This document shows, piece after piece, positions 42,509 to 52,722 of a DNA stretch of 64,000 nucleotides. The stretch lies in contig OX459097.1 of the NCBI GenBank assembly GCA_949775045.1, positions 19,875,177-19,939,176 on the forward strand, given 5' to 3'. Every line of letters starts with the position of its first letter. Position 1 is the stretch's first letter. Made by a program: the position numbers and the translations under genes. The stretch comes from Metridium senile. Its lineage: Eukaryota > Cnidaria > Anthozoa > Actiniaria > Metridiidae. A model generated the notes under the pieces. It was not told the DNA's origin. It searched no databases and saw only the letters and a program-made list of their open reading frames with translations.

Positions 42509-42532
42509 TTTTTTTACCGATTGGCAAAAAAA
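42509..42532 (-). terminator. Transcript-end hairpin for 42724-43998
   Basis: Ten-pair type-424 form beyond the abandoned tail. Confidence 0.5.
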
Positions 42533-42597
42533 GTTTGTACGTTTACTATTACTTTCGGTCTCACAACCATTTCCTCGCAAGTACACACAACTTTACA

Positions 42598-42723
42598 TTA
42601 CCTGTGTGTACTCGCGAGTCTATTCTCAAAGTCTGTAGCACCCCAGTCTTTTGCGAGCAAACATAAGTCTTTATATCCATATATTGCAGCCCAATAAAGC
42701 ATATCGTTAAAGTTTGTGGCACC
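42598..42723 (-). other. Abandoned 3' coding tail of type 424
   Basis: Same 126-base in-frame remnant behind the type-424 copy at 42724-43998. Confidence 0.75.
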
Positions 42724-43998
42724 TCAATTCTTCGCGAGCAAACATAAGTCTTTATGTCCATATATTGCAGCCCAATAAAGCACATCGTTAAAGTTTGTGG
42801 CACCCCAGTCCATCGCGAGCAAACATAAGTCTTTATGTCCACATATTGCAGCCCAATAAAGCACATCGTTAAAGTTTGTGGCACCCCAATCCTTCGCGAG
42901 CAAACATAAGGCTTTATGTCCACCTTGTGCAGCCTTATAAAGCATATCGTTAAAGTTTGTGGCACCCCAGTCCTTCGCGAGCAAACATAAGTCTTTATGT
43001 CCACCTTTTGCAGCCCAATAAAGCATATCGTTAAAGTTTGTGACACCCCAATCCTTCGCGAGCAAACATAAGTCTTTATATCCACCTTTTGCAGCCCAAT
43101 AAAGCATCTCATTAAAGTTTGTGGCACCCCAATCCTTCGCGAGCAAACATAAGTCTTTATGTCCTCCTTTTGCAGCCCAATAAAGCATCTCATTAAAGTT
43201 TGCGGCACCCCAATCCTTCGCGAGCAAACATAAGTCTTTATGTCCACCTTTTGCAGCACCCTCAAGCATCTCATCAAAGTCTGTAGCACCCCAATCCTTC
43301 GCGAGCAAACATAAGTCTTTATGGCCACCGTTTGCAGCGCCATCAAGCATCTCATTAAAGTTTGTGACACCCCAATCCTTCGCGAGCAAACATAAGTCTT
43401 TATGTCCACCGCTAGCAGCCTGAAAAAGCATCGCATCAAAGTCTGTAGCACCCCAATCCTTCGCGAGCAAACATAAGTCTTTATGTCCGCCTCGTGCAGC
43501 ACCCTCAAATATCAAATTGAAGTTTGTTGCACCCCAATCCTTCGCGAGCAAACATAAGTCTTTATGTCCACCTTTTGCAGCCTTATAAAGCATCTCATCA
43601 AAGTCTGTAGCACCCCAATCCTTCGCGAGCAAACATAAGTCTTTATGCCCAAATCTTGCAGCCTTATAAAGCATCTCATTAAAGTTTATGACACCCCAAT
43701 CCTTCGCGAGCAAACATAAGTCTTTATGGCCACCTTTTACAGCACCCCACAAAACTTTATTAGAGGTTTTCCGATTCCAACATTTAGAGTTTTGGTGTAT
43801 CCACCTCAACAACTCCGTTCGACCTTCAAAAGATAGCTGAGTTATCGTCAACGCGGAGTTTTGTTTTGCAGAGTTTTTTAAAATGTCATGCCAAGACTGT
43901 GAAACCATCCCGAGTGAAGGTGAATACTCTGCGGTACTCAAAAGTACCTTCTCAAGTATTTCACAAGGTAATTTACTAAAACCGGTGTTAAAACTCAT
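42724..43998 (-). CDS. F-box/ankyrin-repeat protein, type 424, ended by a nonsense codon in the last module
   Basis: Protein-identical to 10130-11404: 13 modules, ending after CLLAKN at the TGA 42724-42726. The abandoned 3' tail is retained at 42598-42723. That the stop is shared by four loci in the window means it predates the amplification of the unit and has not been purged. Confidence 0.87.
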   Translation of the reverse strand: MSFNTGFSKLPCEILEKVLLSTAEYSPSLGMVSQSWHDILKNSAKQNSALTITQLSFEGRTELLRWIHQNSKCWNRKTSNKVLWGAVKGGHKDLCLLAKDWGVINFNEMLYKAARFGHKDLCLLAKDWGATDFDEMLYKAAKGGHKDLCLLAKDWGATNFNLIFEGAARGGHKDLCLLAKDWGATDFDAMLFQAASGGHKDLCLLAKDWGVTNFNEMLDGAANGGHKDLCLLAKDWGATDFDEMLEGAAKGGHKDLCLLAKDWGAANFNEMLYWAAKGGHKDLCLLAKDWGATNFNEMLYWAAKGGYKDLCLLAKDWGVTNFNDMLYWAAKGGHKDLCLLAKDWGATNFNDMLYKAAQGGHKALCLLAKDWGATNFNDVLYWAAICGHKDLCLLAMDWGATNFNDVLYWAAIYGHKDLCLLAKN

Positions 43999-44046
43999 AA
44001 TGTTTCAGTTGTGTGTAACAAACCTTTAATTTAACGACGAATATCA

Positions 44047-44071
44047 TTTTTTTAACCGATTGGAAAAAAAA
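44047..44071 (-). terminator. Weak transcript-end hairpin for 44160-45047
   Basis: Type-295 form with two U-U positions. Confidence 0.38.
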
Positions 44072-44159
44072 GTTTGGGCGTTTACTATTACTTTCGGTCT
44101 CACAACCATTTCCTCGCGAGTACACGCAACTTTACCTGCGTGTACTCGCGAGCCTATTC

Positions 44160-45047
44160 TCAAAGTCTTGTAGCACCCCACTCTTTTGCGAGTAAACATA
44201 TGTCAAGGTGGTCACCTCGTGTAGCACCATCAAGCATCTCATTAAAGTTTCTGGCACCCCAATCCTTCGCGAGCAAACATACATCTTTATGTCCATATAT
44301 TGCAGCCCAATAAAGCATATCGTTAAAGCCTGTAGCACCCCAATCCTTCGCGAGCAAACATAAGTCTTTATGTCCGCCGCACGCAGCCCAATAAAGCATC
44401 CCATTAAAGTTTCTTGCACCCCAATCCTTCGCGAGAACGCACACGGCTTTATGTCCTTCTCGTGCAGCCCAATAAAGCATCTCATTAAAGCGTGTGGCAC
44501 CCCAATCCTTCGCGAGCAAACATAAGCCAAGGTGTCCACCTTGTGCAGCCTGATAAAGCATCATGTTAAAGTTTCTGGCACCCCAGTACTTCGCGAGCAA
44601 ACATAAGTCTTTATGTCCACCGTTTGCAGCCTGATAAAGCATAGTCCCCCAGTTTGTGGCACCCCAATCCTTCGCGAGCAAACATAAGGCTTTATGTCCA
44701 CATCGTGCAGCACTCTCAAGCATCCAGTTGAAGTTTCTGGCGCCCCAGTCCTTCGCGAGCAAACATAAGTCTTTATGTCCACCTTCTGTAGCACCCCACA
44801 AAACTTTATGAGAGGTTTTCCGATTCCAACATTTAGAGTTTTGGTGTATCCACCTCAACAACTCCGCTCGACCTTCAAAAGTTAGCTGAGTTATCGTCAA
44901 CGCAGAGTTTTGTTTTGTAGAGTTTTTTAAAATGTCATGCCAAGACTGTGAAACCATCCTGAGTGAAGGTGAATACTCTGCGGTACTCAAAAGTACCTTC
45001 TCAAGTATTTCACAAGGTAATTTACTAAAACCGGTGTTAAAACTCAT
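44160..45047 (-). CDS. F-box/ankyrin-repeat protein, type 295
   Basis: Protein-identical to 11566-12453, eight modules with the NWGTML oddity. It lies between types 424 and 488 in normal order; the perfect 16-bp stem-loop after its stop is at 44113-44152. Confidence 0.9.
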   Translation of the reverse strand: MSFNTGFSKLPCEILEKVLLSTAEYSPSLRMVSQSWHDILKNSTKQNSALTITQLTFEGRAELLRWIHQNSKCWNRKTSHKVLWGATEGGHKDLCLLAKDWGARNFNWMLESAARCGHKALCLLAKDWGATNWGTMLYQAANGGHKDLCLLAKYWGARNFNMMLYQAAQGGHLGLCLLAKDWGATRFNEMLYWAAREGHKAVCVLAKDWGARNFNGMLYWAACGGHKDLCLLAKDWGATGFNDMLYWAAIYGHKDVCLLAKDWGARNFNEMLDGATRGDHLDICLLAKEWGATRL

Positions 45048-45094
45048 AATGTTTCAGTTGTGTGTTGCAAACCTTTAATTTAAGGACGAGTATC

Positions 45095-45118
45095 ATTTTT
45101 TGCCGATTGGCAAAAAAT
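45095..45118 (-). terminator. Transcript-end hairpin for 45204-46670
   Basis: Perfect ten-pair type-488 form. Confidence 0.52.
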
Positions 45119-45203
45119 TGCGCGTTTACTATTACTTTCGGTCTCGCAACCATTTCCTCGCAAGTACACACAACTTTACCTGCGTGTACTCGCGAGCCTA
45201 TTC

Positions 45204-46670
45204 TCAAAGTCTATTCTCAAAGTCTATAGCACCCCAGTCTTTTGCAAGCAAACATAAATCTTTATGTCCACCATTTGCAGCCCAACAAAGCATCTCATTA
45301 AAGTTTGTGGCACCCCAATCCTTCGCGAGCAAGCATAAGTCTTTATGGCCACCGTACGCAGCCCAATAAAGCATATCGTTAAAGTTTGTGGCACCCCAAT
45401 CCTTCGCGAGAACGCACACGGTTTTATGTCCTTCTCGTACAGCCTCATAAAGCATCCAGTTGAAGTCTCCGGCACCCCAATCCTTCGCGAGCAAGCATAA
45501 GTCTTTATGGCCACCGTACGCAGCCCAATAAAGCATCTCATTAAAGTCTGTGGCACCCCAATCCTTCGCGAGCAAACATAAGTCTTTATGTCCACCTTTT
45601 GCAGCCTTATAAAGCATCTCATTAAAGTCTGTGGCACCCCAATCCTTCGCGAGCAAACATAAGTCTTTATGTCCACCTTTTGCAGCCTTATAAAGTATAG
45701 CGTTAAAGTTTGTGGCACCCCACTCCTTCGCGAGCAAACATAAGTCTTTATGTCCACCTTTTGCAGCATCCTCAAGCATCTCATTAAAGTTTGTGGCACC
45801 CCAATCCTTCGCGAGCAAACATAAGTTTTTATGTCCACCTTTTGCAGCCTGATAAAGCATCCAGTTGAAGTTTCTGGCACCCCAATCCTTCGCGAGCAAA
45901 CATAAGTCTTTATGTCCATATCTTGCAGCCTTATAAAGTATATCGTTAAAGTTTGTGGCACCCCAATCCTTCGCGAGCAAACATAAGTCTTTATGTCCAC
46001 CTTTTGCAGCCTTATAAAGCATCCAGTTGAAGTTTGTGACACCCCACTCCTTCGCGAGCAAACATAAGTCTTTATGTCCACCCCGTGCAGCACCCTCAAG
46101 CATCCGGTTGAAGTTTGTTGCACCCCAGTCTTTTGCAAGCAAACATAAGTCAAGGTGGCCGCCTTTCGCGGCCTGATAAAGCATCTCATTAAAGTTTCTG
46201 GCACCCCAATCCTTCGCGGGCAAACATAAGTCTTTATGTCCGCCTTTTGCAGCCTGATAAAGCATATTATTAAAGTTTCTGGCACCCCAATCCTTCGCGA
46301 GTAAACATAAGTCTTTATGTCCTTCTCGTGCAGCCTCATAAAGCATCTCATTAAAGTTTGTGACACCCCAATCCTTCGCGAGCAAACATAAGTTTTTATG
46401 CCCACCTTTTGCAGCACCCGATAAAACTTTATTAGAGGTTTTCCGATTCCAACATTTAGAGTTTTGGTGTATCCACCTCAACAATCCCGTTCGACCTTCA
46501 AAAGATATCTGGGTTATCGTCAACGCAGAGTTTTGTTTTGTAGAGTTTTTTAAAATGTCATGCCAAGACTGTGAAACCATCCCGAGTGAAGGTGAATACT
46601 CTGCGGTACTCAAAAGTACCTTCTCAAGTGTTTCACAAGGTAATTTACTAAAACTGGTGTTAAAACTCAT
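45204..46670 (-). CDS. F-box/ankyrin-repeat protein, type 488
   Basis: Protein-identical to 12610-14076: LPCETL F-box, 15 modules, 13-base duplication at 45199-45224 giving the DFENRL end. Its right neighbour is the 386/197 chimera, reached across the normal 135-bp type-197 spacer. Confidence 0.9.
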   Translation of the reverse strand: MSFNTSFSKLPCETLEKVLLSTAEYSPSLGMVSQSWHDILKNSTKQNSALTITQISFEGRTGLLRWIHQNSKCWNRKTSNKVLSGAAKGGHKNLCLLAKDWGVTNFNEMLYEAAREGHKDLCLLAKDWGARNFNNMLYQAAKGGHKDLCLPAKDWGARNFNEMLYQAAKGGHLDLCLLAKDWGATNFNRMLEGAARGGHKDLCLLAKEWGVTNFNWMLYKAAKGGHKDLCLLAKDWGATNFNDILYKAARYGHKDLCLLAKDWGARNFNWMLYQAAKGGHKNLCLLAKDWGATNFNEMLEDAAKGGHKDLCLLAKEWGATNFNAILYKAAKGGHKDLCLLAKDWGATDFNEMLYKAAKGGHKDLCLLAKDWGATDFNEMLYWAAYGGHKDLCLLAKDWGAGDFNWMLYEAVREGHKTVCVLAKDWGATNFNDMLYWAAYGGHKDLCLLAKDWGATNFNEMLCWAANGGHKDLCLLAKDWGAIDFENRL

Positions 46671-46718
46671 AATGTTTCAGTTGTGTGTAATAAACCTTTA
46701 ATTTAACGACGAATATCA

Positions 46719-46742
46719 TTTTTTTACCGATTGCCAAAAAAA
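46719..46742 (-). terminator. Imperfect transcript-end hairpin for 46806-47966
   Basis: Type-197 form, inherited with the short 3' part of the 386/197 chimera. Confidence 0.42.
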
Positions 46743-46805
46743 AAAGTTTGGGCGTTTACTATTTCTTTCGGTCTCACAACCATTTCCCCGCAAGTACACA
46801 CAACT

Positions 46806-47966
46806 TTACCAGCGTGTACTCGCGAGTATATTCTCAAAGTCTATAGCACCCCAGTCTTTTGCGAGTAAACATAAGTCAAGGTGGCCACCTTGTGTAGCAG
46901 CATCAAGCATCCCATTAAAGTTTGTGGCACCCAACTCGTCTTTCGCGAGCAAACATAAATCTTTATGTCCATATATTGCAGCCCAATAAAGCATAACGTT
47001 AACGTTTGTGGCACCCCAATCCTTCGCGAGCAAACATAAGTCTTTATGCCCGCCTTTTGCCGCCTGATAAAGCATCTCATTAAAGTTTGTGGCACCCCAA
47101 TCCTTCGCGAGAACGCACACGGCTTTATGTCCTTCTCGTACAGCCCAATAAAGCATCTCATTAAAGCTTGTGGCACCCCAATCCTTCGCGAGCAAACATA
47201 AGTCTTTATGTCCACCTTTTGCAGCCTGATAAAGCATCTCATTAAAGTTTGTGGCACCCCAGTCCTTCGCGAGCAAACATAAGTCTTTATGCCCGCCTTT
47301 TGCCGCCTGATAAAGCATCTCATTAAAGTTTGTGGCACCCCAATCCTTCGCGAGAACGCACACGGCTTTATGTCCTTCTCGTACAGCCCAATAAAGCATC
47401 TCATTAAAGCTTGTGGCACCCCAATCCTTCGCGAGCAAACATAAGTCTTTATGTCCACCTTTTGCAGCCTGATAAAGCATCTCATTAAAGTTTGTGGCAC
47501 CCCAGTCCTTCGCGAGCAAACATAAGTCTTTATGTCCATATCTTGCAGCCTGATAAAGCATAGTTTCAAAGTTTGTGGCACCCCAATCCTTCGCGAGCAA
47601 ACATAAGTCTTTACGTCCGCTGGACACAGCACCCTCAAGTATCAAGTTGAAGTTTGTTGCACCCCAATCCTTCGCAAGCAAATATAAGTCAAAGTGGTCA
47701 CCTTTTACAGCACCCGATAAAACTTTATTAGAGGTTTGCGGTTTCCAACGTTTAGAGTTTTGGTGTATCCACCTCAACAATCCCGTTCGACCTTCAAAAG
47801 ATAGCTGGGCTATCGTCAACACAGAGTTTTGTTTTGCAGAGTTTTTTAAAATGTCATGCCAAGACTGTGAAACCATCCTGAGTGAAGGTGAATACTCTGC
47901 GGTACTCAAAAGTACCTTCTCAAGTATTTCACAAGGTAATTTACTAAAACTGGTGTTAAAACTCAT
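46806..47966 (-). CDS. F-box/ankyrin-repeat protein, type 386 with a type-197 tail
   Basis: Residues 1 to about 364 are type 386, including the duplicated block (47046-47531) and AKDELGA. The last 22 or so residues are type 197 (AKDWGAIDFENILASTRW). The join is within eight bases, 46865-46872. It has 11 modules like its main parent, so only the tail differs. Types 350 and 349 that should lie between the parents are absent, a loss of 3,159 bp that accounts exactly for the length of this unit. Confidence 0.88.
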   Translation of the reverse strand: MSFNTSFSKLPCEILEKVLLSTAEYSPSLRMVSQSWHDILKNSAKQNSVLTIAQLSFEGRTGLLRWIHQNSKRWKPQTSNKVLSGAVKGDHFDLYLLAKDWGATNFNLILEGAVSSGRKDLCLLAKDWGATNFETMLYQAARYGHKDLCLLAKDWGATNFNEMLYQAAKGGHKDLCLLAKDWGATSFNEMLYWAVREGHKAVCVLAKDWGATNFNEMLYQAAKGGHKDLCLLAKDWGATNFNEMLYQAAKGGHKDLCLLAKDWGATSFNEMLYWAVREGHKAVCVLAKDWGATNFNEMLYQAAKGGHKDLCLLAKDWGATNVNVMLYWAAIYGHKDLCLLAKDELGATNFNGMLDAATQGGHLDLCLLAKDWGAIDFENILASTRW

Positions 47967-48016
47967 AATGTTTCAGTTGTGTGTAATTAACCTTTAATTT
48001 AACGACGAATATCATT

Positions 48017-48040
48017 TTTTTTTGCCGATTGGCAAAAAAA
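48017..48040 (-). terminator. Transcript-end hairpin for 48102-49502
   Basis: Perfect ten-pair type-466 form. Confidence 0.52.
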
Positions 48041-48101
48041 GTTTGTGCGTGTTACTACTACTTTCGGTCTCACAACCATGCCCTCGCGAGTACACACAAC
48101 T

Positions 48102-49502
48102 TTACCTACGTGTACTCGCGAGCCTATTCTCAAAGTCTGTAGCACGCCACTCTTTTGCGAGTAAACATATGCCAAGGTGGTCGCCTCGTGTAGCCCAATA
48201 AAGCATCTCATTAAAGTTTGTGGCACCCCAATCCTTCGCGAGCAAACATAAGTCTTTATGTCCATATATTGCAGCCTTATAAAGCATATTCTCAAAGTCT
48301 GTAGCACCCCACTCTTTTGCGAGTAAACATAAGTCTTTATGTCCACCTTTTGCAGCCCAATAAAGCATCTCATTAAAGTTTGTGGCACCCCAATCCTTCG
48401 CGAGTAAACATAAGTCTTTATGTCCACCTTTTGCAGCCTTATAAAGCATAGCGTTAAAGTTTGTGGCACCCCAATCCTTCGCGAGCAAACATAAGGCTTT
48501 ATGTCCACATTGTGTAGCCCAAAAAAGCATCTCATTAAAGTTTGTGGCACCCCAATCCTTCGCGAGCAAACATAAGTCTTTATGTCCACCTTTTGCAGCC
48601 CAATAAAGCATATCGTTAAAGGTTGTGGCACCCCAATCCTTCGCGAGCAAACATAAGGCTTTATGTCCACCCTGTGCAGCACCCTCAAGCATCCAGTTGA
48701 AGTTTGTAGCACCCCAGTCTTTTGCGAGTAAACATAAGTCAAGGTGACCACCTCGTGTAGTCCAATAAAGCATCTCATTAAAGTTTGTGGCACCCCAATC
48801 CTTCGCGAGCAAACATAAGTCTTTATGTCCACCTTTTGCAGCCCCATTAAGCATCATGTTAAAGATTATGGCACCCAAATCCTTCGCGAGTAAACATAAA
48901 TCTTTATGTCCACCTTTTGCAGCCCAATAAAGCATCCAGTTGAAGTTTCTGGCACCCCAGTCCTTCGCGAGCAAACATAAGTCTTTATGTCCGCCTTTTG
49001 CCGCCTGATAAAGCACATCGTTAAAGTTTGTGGCACCCCAATCCTTCGCGAGCAAACATAAGTCTTTATGTCCGCCTCGTGCAGCCTTACAAAGCATTTC
49101 ATTAAAGTTTGTAGCACCCCAATCCTTCGCGAGCAAACATAAGTCTTTATGTCCGCCTCGTCCAGCACCCCAAAGCATCTCCTTAAAGTTTATGGCACCC
49201 CAATCCTTCGCGAGCAAACATAAGTCTTTATACCCACCTTTCGCAGCACCCGATAAAACTTTATTAGAGGTTTTCCGATTCCAACATTTAGAGTTTTGGT
49301 GTATCCACCTCAACAACCCCGCTCGACCTTCAAAAGATAGCTGAGTTAGCGTCAACGTATAGTTTTGTTTTGTAGAGTTTTTTAAAATGTCATACCAAGA
49401 CTGTGAAACCATCCCGAGTGAAGGTGAATACTCTGCGGTACTCAAAAGTACCTTCTCAAGTATTTCACAAGGTAATTTACTAAAACCGGTGTTAAAACTC
49501 AT
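48102..49502 (-). CDS. F-box/ankyrin-repeat protein, type 466
   Basis: Protein-identical to 5723-7123; one synonymous difference is visible at 48672 (CAG for CAA, Gln, in an AAQGGHKAL module). First gene of the most rearranged unit, 48102-63879. Confidence 0.9.
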   Translation of the reverse strand: MSFNTGFSKLPCEILEKVLLSTAEYSPSLGMVSQSWYDILKNSTKQNYTLTLTQLSFEGRAGLLRWIHQNSKCWNRKTSNKVLSGAAKGGYKDLCLLAKDWGAINFKEMLWGAGRGGHKDLCLLAKDWGATNFNEMLCKAARGGHKDLCLLAKDWGATNFNDVLYQAAKGGHKDLCLLAKDWGARNFNWMLYWAAKGGHKDLCLLAKDLGAIIFNMMLNGAAKGGHKDLCLLAKDWGATNFNEMLYWTTRGGHLDLCLLAKDWGATNFNWMLEGAAQGGHKALCLLAKDWGATTFNDMLYWAAKGGHKDLCLLAKDWGATNFNEMLFWATQCGHKALCLLAKDWGATNFNAMLYKAAKGGHKDLCLLAKDWGATNFNEMLYWAAKGGHKDLCLLAKEWGATDFENMLYKAAIYGHKDLCLLAKDWGATNFNEMLYWATRGDHLGICLLAKEWRATDFENRLASTRR

Positions 49503-49553
49503 AATGGTTCAGTTGTGTGTAATAAACCTTTAATTTAACGACGAATATCATTT

Positions 49554-49575
49554 TTTTTTGCCGATTGGCAAAAAA
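49554..49575 (-). terminator. Transcript-end hairpin for 49664-50875
   Basis: Perfect nine-pair type-403 form. Confidence 0.52.
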
Positions 49576-49663
49576 GTTTGTACGTTTACTATTACTTTCG
49601 GTCTCACAACCATTTCCTCGCAAGTACACACAACTTTACCTGCGTGTACTCGCGAGCCTATTC

Positions 49664-50875
49664 TCAAAGTCTTGTAGCACCCCAGTCTTTTGCGAGCAAA
49701 CTTAAGTCTTCATATCCATATATTGCAGCCCAATAAAGCACATCGTTAAAGTTTGTGGCGCCCCAATCCTTCGCGAGCAAACATAAGTCTTTATGTCCAT
49801 ATATTGCAGCCCAATAAAGCACATCGTTAAAGTTTGTGGCACCCCAATCCTTCGCGAGCAAACATAAGGCTTTATGTCTACCTTGCGCAGCCTTATAAAG
49901 CATATCGTTAAAGTTTGTGGCACCCCACTCTTTTGCGAGTAAACATAAGTCTTTATGTCCACCTTTTGCAGCACCCTCAAGCATCCAGTTGAAGTTTCTG
50001 GCACCGCAATCCTTCGCGAGCAAACATAAATCTTTATGTCCATATATTGCAGCCCAATAAAGCATAACGTTAAAGTTTGTGGCACCCCAATCCTTCGCGA
50101 GCAAACATAAGTCTTTATGTCCACATATTGCAGCCTGATAAAGCATATTCTCAAAGTCTGTAGCACCCCACTCTTTTGCGAGTAAACATAAGTCTTTATG
50201 TCCACCTTTTGCAGCACCCTCAAGCATCTCATTGAAGTCTGTAGCACCCCAATCCTTCGCGAGTAAACATAAGTCTTTATGTCCACCTTTTGCAGCCCAA
50301 AAAAGCATATCGTTAAAGTTTGTGGCACCCCAATCCTTTGCGAGCAAACATAAGGCTTTATGTTTGCCTCGTGCAGCACCCTCAAGCATCCAGTTGAAGT
50401 GTGTGGCACCCCAATCCTTCGCGAGTAAACATAAGTCTTTATGTCCACCTTTTGCGGCCTTATAAAGCATATCGTTAAAGTTTGTGGCACCCCAATCCTT
50501 CGCGAACAAACATAAGTCTTTATGTCCTTCTCGCGCAGCCTGATAAAGCATCTCATTAAAGTTTATGGCACCCCAGTCTTTTGCAAGCAAACATAAGTCA
50601 AGGTGGTCACCTTTTGCAGCACCCGATAAAACTTTATCAGAGGTTCTCCGATTCCAACATTTAGAGTTTTGGTGTATCCACAACAACAACTCCATTCGGC
50701 CTTCAAAAGATAGCTGGTCCATCGTCAACGCAGAGTTTTGTTTTGTAGAGTTTTTTAAAATGTCATGCCAAGACTGTGAAACCATCCCGAGTGAAGGTGA
50801 ATACTCCGCGGTACTCAAAAGTACCTTCTCAAGTATTCCACAAGGTAATTTACTAAAACCGGTGTTAAAACTCAT
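49664..50875 (-). CDS. F-box/ankyrin-repeat protein, type 403
   Basis: Protein-identical to 7285-8496. Its right neighbour is not a plain type 412 but the 424/412 fusion; the spacer between them is the ordinary type-412 end with its inverted palindrome (51007-51028). Confidence 0.9.
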   Translation of the reverse strand: MSFNTGFSKLPCGILEKVLLSTAEYSPSLGMVSQSWHDILKNSTKQNSALTMDQLSFEGRMELLLWIHQNSKCWNRRTSDKVLSGAAKGDHLDLCLLAKDWGAINFNEMLYQAAREGHKDLCLFAKDWGATNFNDMLYKAAKGGHKDLCLLAKDWGATHFNWMLEGAARGKHKALCLLAKDWGATNFNDMLFWAAKGGHKDLCLLAKDWGATDFNEMLEGAAKGGHKDLCLLAKEWGATDFENMLYQAAICGHKDLCLLAKDWGATNFNVMLYWAAIYGHKDLCLLAKDCGARNFNWMLEGAAKGGHKDLCLLAKEWGATNFNDMLYKAAQGRHKALCLLAKDWGATNFNDVLYWAAIYGHKDLCLLAKDWGATNFNDVLYWAAIYGYEDLSLLAKDWGATRL

Positions 50876-50924
50876 AATGTTTCAGTTGTGTGTAACAAAC
50901 CTTTAATTTAACGACGAATATCAT

Positions 50925-50946
50925 TTTTTTACCGATTGGCAAAAAA
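50925..50946 (-). terminator. Transcript-end hairpin for 51006-52649
   Basis: Type-412 form with one G-U pair, inherited with the 3' part of the 424/412 fusion. Confidence 0.5.
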
Positions 50947-51005
50947 TTTGTACGTTTACTATTACTTTCTGTCTCACAACCATTTCCTCGCAAGTACACA
51001 CAACT

Positions 51006-52649
51006 TTACCCGCGAGTACACGCGGGTATATTCTCAAAGTCTGTAGCACCCCAGTCTTTTGCGAGCAAACATAAGTCTTTATATCCATATATTGCAGCCC
51101 AATAAAGCATATCGTTAAAGTTTGTGGCGCCCCAATCCTTCGCGAGCAAACATAAGTCTTTATGTCCATATATTGCAGCCCAATAAAGCGCATCGTTAAA
51201 GTTTGTGGCACCCCAATCCTTCGCGAGCAAACATAAGGCTTTATGTCTACCTTGTGCAGCCTGATAAAGCATCATGTTAAATTTTCTGGCACCCCAGTCC
51301 TTCGCGAGCAAACATAAGTCTTTATGTCCATCTTTTGCAGCCCAATAAAGCATATCGTTAAAGTTTGTGGCACCCCAATCCTTCGCGAGCAAACATAAGT
51401 CTTTATGTCCAAATCTTGCAGCCCAATAAAGCATCTCATTAAAGTTTCTGGCACCCCAGTCCTTCGCGAGCAAACATAAGTCTTTATGTCCTTCTCGTAC
51501 AGCCTGATAAAGCATATTCTCAAAGTCTGTAGCACCCCACTCTTTTGCGAGTAAACATAAGTCTTTATGTCCACCTTTTGCAGCACCCTCAAGCATCTCA
51601 TCAAAGTCTGTAGCACCCCAGTCTTTTGCGAGCAAACATAAGTCTTTATGTCCACATATTGCAGCCCAATAAAGCATATCGTTAAAGTTTGTGGCACCCC
51701 AATCCTTCGCGAGCAAACATAAGGCTTTATGTTTGCCTCGTGTAGCACCCTCAAGCATCCAGTTGAAGTTTGTGGCACCCCAATCCTTCGCGAGCAAACA
51801 TAAGTCTTTATGTCCTCCTTTTGCAGCCCAATAAAGCATCTCATTAAAGTTTGCGGCACCCCAATCCTTCGCGAGCAAACATAAGTCTTTATGTCCACCT
51901 TTTGCAGCACCCTCAAGCATCTCATCAAAGTCTGTAGCACCCCAATCCTTCGCGAGCAAACATAAGTCTTTATGGCCACCGTTTGCAGCGCCATCAAGCA
52001 TCTCATTAAAGTTTGTGACACCCCAATCCTTCGCGAGCAAACATAAGTCTTTATGTCCACCGCTAGCAGCCTGAAAAAGCATCGCATCAAAGTCTGTAGC
52101 ACCCCAATCCTTCGCGAGCAAACATAAGTCTTTATGTCCGCCTCGTGCAGCACCCTCAAATATCAAATTGAAGTTTGTTGCACCCCAATCCTTCGCGAGC
52201 AAACATAAGTCTTTATGTCCACCTTTTGCAGCCTTATAAAGCATCTCATCAAAGTCTGTAGCACCCCAATCCTTCGCGAGCAAACATAAGTCTTTATGCC
52301 CAAATCTTGCAGCCTTATAAAGCATCTCATTAAAGTTTATGACACCCCAATCCTTCGCGAGCAAACATAAGTCTTTATGGCCACCTTTTACAGCACCCCA
52401 CAAAACTTTATTAGAGGTTTTCCGATTCCAACATTTAGAGTTTTGGTGTATCCACCTCAACAACTCCGTTCGACCTTCAAAAGATAGCTGAGTTATCGTC
52501 AACGCGGAGTTTTGTTTTGCAGAGTTTTTTAAAATGTCATGCCAAGACTGTGAAACCATCCCGAGTGAAGGTGAATACTCTGCGGTACTCAAAAGTACCT
52601 TCTCAAGTATTTCACAAGGTAATTTACTAAAACCGGTGTTAAAACTCAT
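51006..52649 (-). CDS. Long F-box/ankyrin-repeat protein, fusion of types 424 and 412 (547 aa)
   Basis: Residues 1 to about 278 are type 424; the rest is the type-412 C-terminus with its IPACTRG tail. The join lies in the 50-base identical tract 51766-51815. The parents are neighbours in the complete unit, so 1,134 bp is missing, including the spacer and the type-424 nonsense codon. The product has 17 modules and is the longest protein in the window. A copy of this fusion was afterwards the 5' donor of the gene at 55457-56617. Confidence 0.88.
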   Translation of the reverse strand: MSFNTGFSKLPCEILEKVLLSTAEYSPSLGMVSQSWHDILKNSAKQNSALTITQLSFEGRTELLRWIHQNSKCWNRKTSNKVLWGAVKGGHKDLCLLAKDWGVINFNEMLYKAARFGHKDLCLLAKDWGATDFDEMLYKAAKGGHKDLCLLAKDWGATNFNLIFEGAARGGHKDLCLLAKDWGATDFDAMLFQAASGGHKDLCLLAKDWGVTNFNEMLDGAANGGHKDLCLLAKDWGATDFDEMLEGAAKGGHKDLCLLAKDWGAANFNEMLYWAAKGGHKDLCLLAKDWGATNFNWMLEGATRGKHKALCLLAKDWGATNFNDMLYWAAICGHKDLCLLAKDWGATDFDEMLEGAAKGGHKDLCLLAKEWGATDFENMLYQAVREGHKDLCLLAKDWGARNFNEMLYWAARFGHKDLCLLAKDWGATNFNDMLYWAAKDGHKDLCLLAKDWGARKFNMMLYQAAQGRHKALCLLAKDWGATNFNDALYWAAIYGHKDLCLLAKDWGATNFNDMLYWAAIYGYKDLCLLAKDWGATDFENIPACTRG

Positions 52650-52697
52650 AATGTTTCAGTTGTGTGTAACAAACCTTTAATTTAACGACGAATATCA

Positions 52698-52722
52698 TTT
52701 TTTTAACCGATTGGAAAAAAAA
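52698..52722 (-). terminator. Weak transcript-end hairpin for 52811-53698
   Basis: Type-295 form with two U-U positions. Confidence 0.38.

Larger units (their letters stand above)
38317..48101 (-). repeat. Shortened higher-order repeat, 9,785 bp
   Basis: Order 466-403-412-424-295-488-(386/197). It equals the complete unit minus 3,159 bp removed at 46865-46872. Confidence 0.88.
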
